Positions 5,334-5,949 of a DNA stretch of 5,949 bases are shown here, one piece after another. Every line of letters starts with the position of its first letter. Within the stretch, counting starts at the first letter, position 1. The notes below the pieces were generated by a model. It worked only from the letters and a program-made list of their open reading frames with translations, was not told where the DNA came from and made no database searches. This DNA is from Methanobacteriota archaeon. GTDB taxonomy: Archaea; Halobacteriota; Methanosarcinia; Methanosarcinales; Methanosarcinaceae. The position numbers and the translations under genes were made by a program. The stretch covers positions 1 to 5,949 of the forward strand of contig JAUPKV010000629.1 of NCBI GenBank assembly GCA_030837265.1, written 5' to 3'.

Positions 5334-5949
5334 GTGGCGACAATTGTCTATCAAACAGATAAACGATCAAGCATCACCTATGCCTATCAATCCGTGTCAT
5401 ACTGGGACAAAGAAAAGAAACAATCACGTGCCAGACGCACCTTAATTGGTCGGTTGGATAGAGAAACTGGAGAAATTGTCCCTACTGATGGAAGAAACCG
5501 AAAGAAACAAGATGAGAAGGTACCCGCTAAACTTGGACTCAAGGCAGCTGAGATCTCTCATCGATCCTTTTATGGAGCTACCTACCTATTGGATGCGATC
5601 GGTGATCAATTGGGGATCACTCATGACCTGAAACAGTGTTTCCCTGACACTTATAAGCAAATCCAATCCATAGCCTACTATCTTATCCTTGAAGACAGTA
5701 CACCACTATACCGCTTTGAGAAGTGGGGAATCCTCCATAAACATCCTTATGGCAAAAATATCACTTCACAACGTAGCAGCGAGCTGTTCGCAAGCATCAC
5801 CGAAGAGGCTAAACAACGGTTTTTCGCCCTTCAGGGAAAAAGAAGGTTGGAAAAAGAGTTTTGGGCTTATGATACAACCAGCCTATCCAGTTACTCAGAA
5901 ACCCTCCAGCAAGTACAGTTTGGCAACAACTTCGAGCACGATCGATTGC
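5334..5949 (+). CDS. IS1634-like transposase, N-terminal part (cut by window edge)
   Basis: The open frame from GTG at 5334 to the edge encodes 205 residues with no stop, from a family usually about 500 or more residues long. The start MATIVYQTDKRSSITYAY, then SVSYWDKEKKQSRARRTLIGR and ETGEIVPTDGR, is the characteristic opening of IS4-superfamily transposases of the IS1634 kind. Near the end, EFWAYDTTSLSSYSE (175-189) carries what is probably the first catalytic Asp (Asp180) of the DDE triad, and EHDRL (201-205) begins the next conserved block. The enzyme would cut and rejoin the element's ends. GTG is chosen because GAGGA (5323-5327) lies six bases before it and the family motifs start directly after it. 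No frameshift is seen in the visible part; the other catalytic residues lie beyond the window. Confidence 0.88.
   Translation, partial: MATIVYQTDKRSSITYAYQSVSYWDKEKKQSRARRTLIGRLDRETGEIVPTDGRNRKKQDEKVPAKLGLKAAEISHRSFYGATYLLDAIGDQLGITHDLKQCFPDTYKQIQSIAYYLILEDSTPLYRFEKWGILHKHPYGKNITSQRSSELFASITEEAKQRFFALQGKRRLEKEFWAYDTTSLSSYSETLQQVQFGNNFEHDRL

Larger units (their letters stand above)
5164..5949 (+). mobile_element. Left part of an IS1634-like (IS4 superfamily) insertion sequence; left boundary not resolved
   Basis: The transposase gene at 5334 shows that an IS begins upstream of it and runs off the right edge. The terminal inverted repeat and target-site duplication cannot be defined because the right end is missing. 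The true left end lies somewhere between about 5164 and 5294. The part before the transposase contains GAAATTT-A-AAATTTC (5237-5251), an AT-rich near-palindrome followed by a short T run, a possible TATA-like stretch (TGATATTATA, 5221-5230) and a hairpin at 5295-5324. The transposase reads richer in GC than the neighbouring genes by eye. Confidence 0.6.

Noticed and set aside
5446..5631. A 61-codon plus-strand ORF
   Set aside because: It overlaps the transposase in another frame; the transposase frame carries the conserved motifs.

Overview
The window most likely comes from a methanogenic archaeon of the Methanosarcina type. The evidence is an archaeal nascent polypeptide-associated complex (NAC) protein with a C-terminal UBA domain, TATA-like boxes instead of bacterial -35/-10 promoters, low GC with long AT-rich leaders, T-rich terminator tracts, and an IS1634-like transposase of a kind I associate with Methanosarcina. 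The genus is inferred from memory of protein style, not from a search.

Layout. On the minus strand (1-2704) a complete glycogen-debranching-type amylo-alpha-1,6-glucosidase (2704 to 725) is followed, 142 bases downstream, by the first 194 codons of a mannose-1-phosphate guanylyltransferase (582 to 1, cut by the window edge). No T-rich terminator separates them, so they may be co-transcribed as a sugar storage/sugar nucleotide unit. The last codons of the debranching gene form the first copy of a 36-bp tandem repeat, present three times, which runs into the gap. A 153-base divergent region (2705-2857) carries promoters for both sides.

On the plus strand a gene of unknown role (2858-4048) encodes an Mrr/restriction-endonuclease-like N-terminal domain that seems to have lost its catalytic residues, a charged linker, and a C-terminal region with an apparent internal duplication. 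After a 313-base AT-rich leader region come a HesB/IscA-type iron-sulfur protein with an unusual Cys-rich tail (4362-4679) and the NAC gene (4760-5122). These two are 80 bases apart with no terminator between them and are probably co-transcribed. A T-rich terminator follows NAC.

From somewhere between about 5164 and 5294 to the right edge lies the left part of an insertion sequence. Its transposase (5334 onward, 205 codons visible) is preceded by a perfect 12-bp hairpin that ends inside the Shine-Dalgarno region.

Most of the window is ordinary housekeeping DNA plus one IS element. The items most worth a second look are the tandem repeat grown from a gene's 3' end, the apparently catalytically dead Mrr-like protein, the Cys-x2-Cys-x2-Cys-His tail of the HesB protein, and the hairpin in front of the transposase. 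I saw no CRISPR array, tRNA or rRNA, and no clear new multi-gene system.
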